In this document: positions 55,353 through 56,150 of the stretch, piece after piece
Numbering within the stretch: the stretch's first letter is position 1
Layout of the letters: every line of letters begins with the position of its first letter
Source of the DNA: Curtobacterium caseinilyticum
Lineage (GTDB): Bacteria; Actinomycetota; Actinomycetes; Actinomycetales; Microbacteriaceae
DNA: 56,150 bases
Reading direction: 5' to 3'
Assembly: GCF_030363035.1 (NCBI RefSeq)
Contig: NZ_JAUCMN010000013.1
Coordinates: forward strand, 1 to 56,150
The notes under the pieces: generated by a model
Told to the model about the DNA's origin: nothing
Databases searched by the model: none
What the model saw: only the letters and a program-made list of their open reading frames with translations
Position numbers and translations under genes: made by a program

Positions 55353-55915
55353 CACGCGGCGGGCGCGTCCTGCTCTGCGCCGTGACCGGCAGTAAGCACC
55401 ATCCCGTACAAGGCCACATCGGCTCGCTCCGGGCTCAGTGCAAGAGCGGAGCGAAGAGTGCCCTCGTGCATGAAGCCCAGGCGCTCCGCTACTGCTCGAC
55501 TACGGGTGTTCAAAACCGCCGTTCGAATCTCGACTCGCGCTAAGCCTTCTGCGCGCGCCTCATCGATCAGTGCTTCGCATGCCCGGGTCACCACTCCCTG
55601 TCGCTCATGCGCTGCAGCGATCCAGAATCCCAACTCTCCGATGCCGGCATACCGGTCGAGGCGTAGCGATGCGCTCCCGACGGGCTCGTCGCCATAGGTG
55701 ATCATCAAGGGGAGACTCGTGCCCTGCTCGTAAAGCGCTATCGCGAACGAGGCGTATGCCTCAGCAGATACGAGAGTCTGTTCCGGAGCAGCCCAAGGTT
55801 CCCAGGCTCTTAGGCGCGACAGCTCGTTGAGGGTCAGATCATGCATCACTTCGACCGTCGAACCATCACGCAGAGCAAGGCCGTATCCATCGCCGAGGTC
55901 GTGAGGCAAACGCAT
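55352..55915 (-). CDS. GNAT-family N-acetyltransferase (RimJ/RimL-like)
   Basis: 187 aa. IGELGFWIAAAHERQGVVTR (with the acetyl-CoA loop) and VAERLGFMHEGTLRSALALS are typical of RimJ/RimL-type or small-molecule acetyltransferases. ATG 55915 is six bases after a minus-strand TAACGT. Unlike its neighbours it lacks a terminal repeat at its 3' end; its last ~15 residues run into the MarR remnant and may not be the original C-terminus. Base composition is visibly less GC-rich than the core genes. Confidence 0.88.
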   Translation of the reverse strand: MRLPHDLGDGYGLALRDGSTVEVMHDLTLNELSRLRAWEPWAAPEQTLVSAEAYASFAIALYEQGTSLPLMITYGDEPVGSASLRLDRYAGIGELGFWIAAAHERQGVVTRACEALIDEARAEGLARVEIRTAVLNTRSRAVAERLGFMHEGTLRSALALSPERADVALYGMVLTAGHGAEQDAPAA

Positions 55916-55997
55916 GAAATGACGTTACTGCAACTCCACACACCGAGCCGAGGAACGACTCCTGTGACGGGTCGCCCGGCTTCCACCGCTCGCCAGC

Positions 55998-56023
55998 GTC
56001 CGATAGCCGATCGGTCGACGAAC
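55998..56023 (+). repeat. Terminal repeat (family T), copy G, without an intact gene
   Basis: GTCCGATAGCCGATCG-GTCGACGAAC. In the frame of its TAG only about 11 codons precede (ending A-S-V-R-stop, like the GNAT gene at copy D) before an upstream stop, so the gene it once ended is lost or degraded. Confidence 0.75.
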
Positions 56024-56057
56024 CTGGCTTTGGCCGTTGTGACCAATAGCGCGAATG

Positions 56058-56150
56058 ATGTGCGACGTGCTCTCGATTCGACCGCGATCCAGTGATGACT
56101 GCCATCTGATCGTGTCGTGGGTGCCGGACGCCGAGGCGCTGTACCTCTTC
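56058..56150 (+). CDS. GNAT-family N-acetyltransferase, 5' part only (cut by window end)
   Basis: 31 codons to the window edge: MCDVLSIRPRSSDDCHLIVS, then WVPDAEALYLF, the usual beginning of a GNAT acetyltransferase (LSIRP...IVSWVPDAEALYLF). ATG 56058 or GTG 56067 could be the start; the latter gives the more typical N-terminus. It follows orphan repeat G by 34 bp. Confidence 0.75.
   Translation, partial: MCDVLSIRPRSSDDCHLIVSWVPDAEALYLF

Noticed and set aside
55185..55385. Plus-strand 66-aa ORF with TTG start
   Set aside because: The complementary strand encodes a recognisable MarR C-terminus ending in the shared terminal repeat; the plus frame has no promoter or family.
49971..56023. Classical integron attC sites in the repeat array
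   Set aside because: The repeats are only 26-28 bp, lack paired RYYYAAC and GTTRRRY core sites, genes occur on both strands, and no integron integrase is in the window. A cassette-like system remains possible but not a standard integron.
49971..56023. CRISPR array
   Set aside because: Repeats are separated by whole genes of unequal length, not by uniform 30-40 bp spacers, and no cas gene is present.
55841..56095. Plus-strand 84-aa ORF
   Set aside because: It starts antisense within the GNAT gene, runs through terminal repeat G out of the repeat's usual frame, and overlaps the start of the next GNAT gene.

Overview
This is a high-GC actinobacterial chromosome segment. Gene content (the tilS-hpt-ftsH-fol cluster, lysS, clpC, radA, a 6C-type RNA), many GTG starts and frequent leaderless promoters (TAnnnT, then 6-7 nt, then the start codon) point to Microbacteriaceae, most likely Curtobacterium or a close relative. 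The genus is inference; no database search was possible.

Layout. 0.2-7.5 kb: a YceI/ECF-sigma/anti-sigma operon, a serine hydrolase, a MarR regulator, a giant PutA-like protein whose dehydrogenase half lacks the catalytic cysteine, and a small acidic protein. 7.5-14.4 kb: an SDR pair, a PsiD/PSD-type decarboxylase, a secreted protein with its ribosome site in a hairpin, and a DUF2071/nitroreductase/membrane-protein operon. 14.5-20.4 kb: an Lrp regulator divergent from ddaH-rocD (arginine/ornithine catabolism), an epimerase, an Abi/HEPN protein with a structured element upstream, and an aldo/keto reductase. 20.5-24.6 kb: a Glu-Asp-Phe tRNA operon, two paralogous cell-wall hydrolases and ppa. 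24.6-35.4 kb: tilS, hpt, ftsH, folP, folB, folK, DUF3180, two PH-domain proteins, a DUF2520 protein and lysS. 35.5-49.6 kb: small acidic proteins behind PHO-box-like repeats, a sigma-70 factor, nadK, clpC, 6C-type RNA, a lipase-like hydrolase, an SRPBCC protein, argA, cspA, VanZ-RDD, an SseB-like protein, radA and a GDSL hydrolase.

49.69-56.15 kb: beyond tRNA-Ser(CGA) the character changes. Short, individually promoted genes of typical cargo types (small membrane proteins, GNATs, VOC, ASCH, MarR, XRE regulator, oxidoreductase) lie on both strands. Several end inside copies of an imperfect 26-28 bp palindrome that supplies their TAG stop codon. Two genes here are broken. This repeat-bounded array is the best candidate for an undescribed system in the window.

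A separate, nearly invariant 40-48 bp palindrome occurs four times in the core region, always just after a gene.
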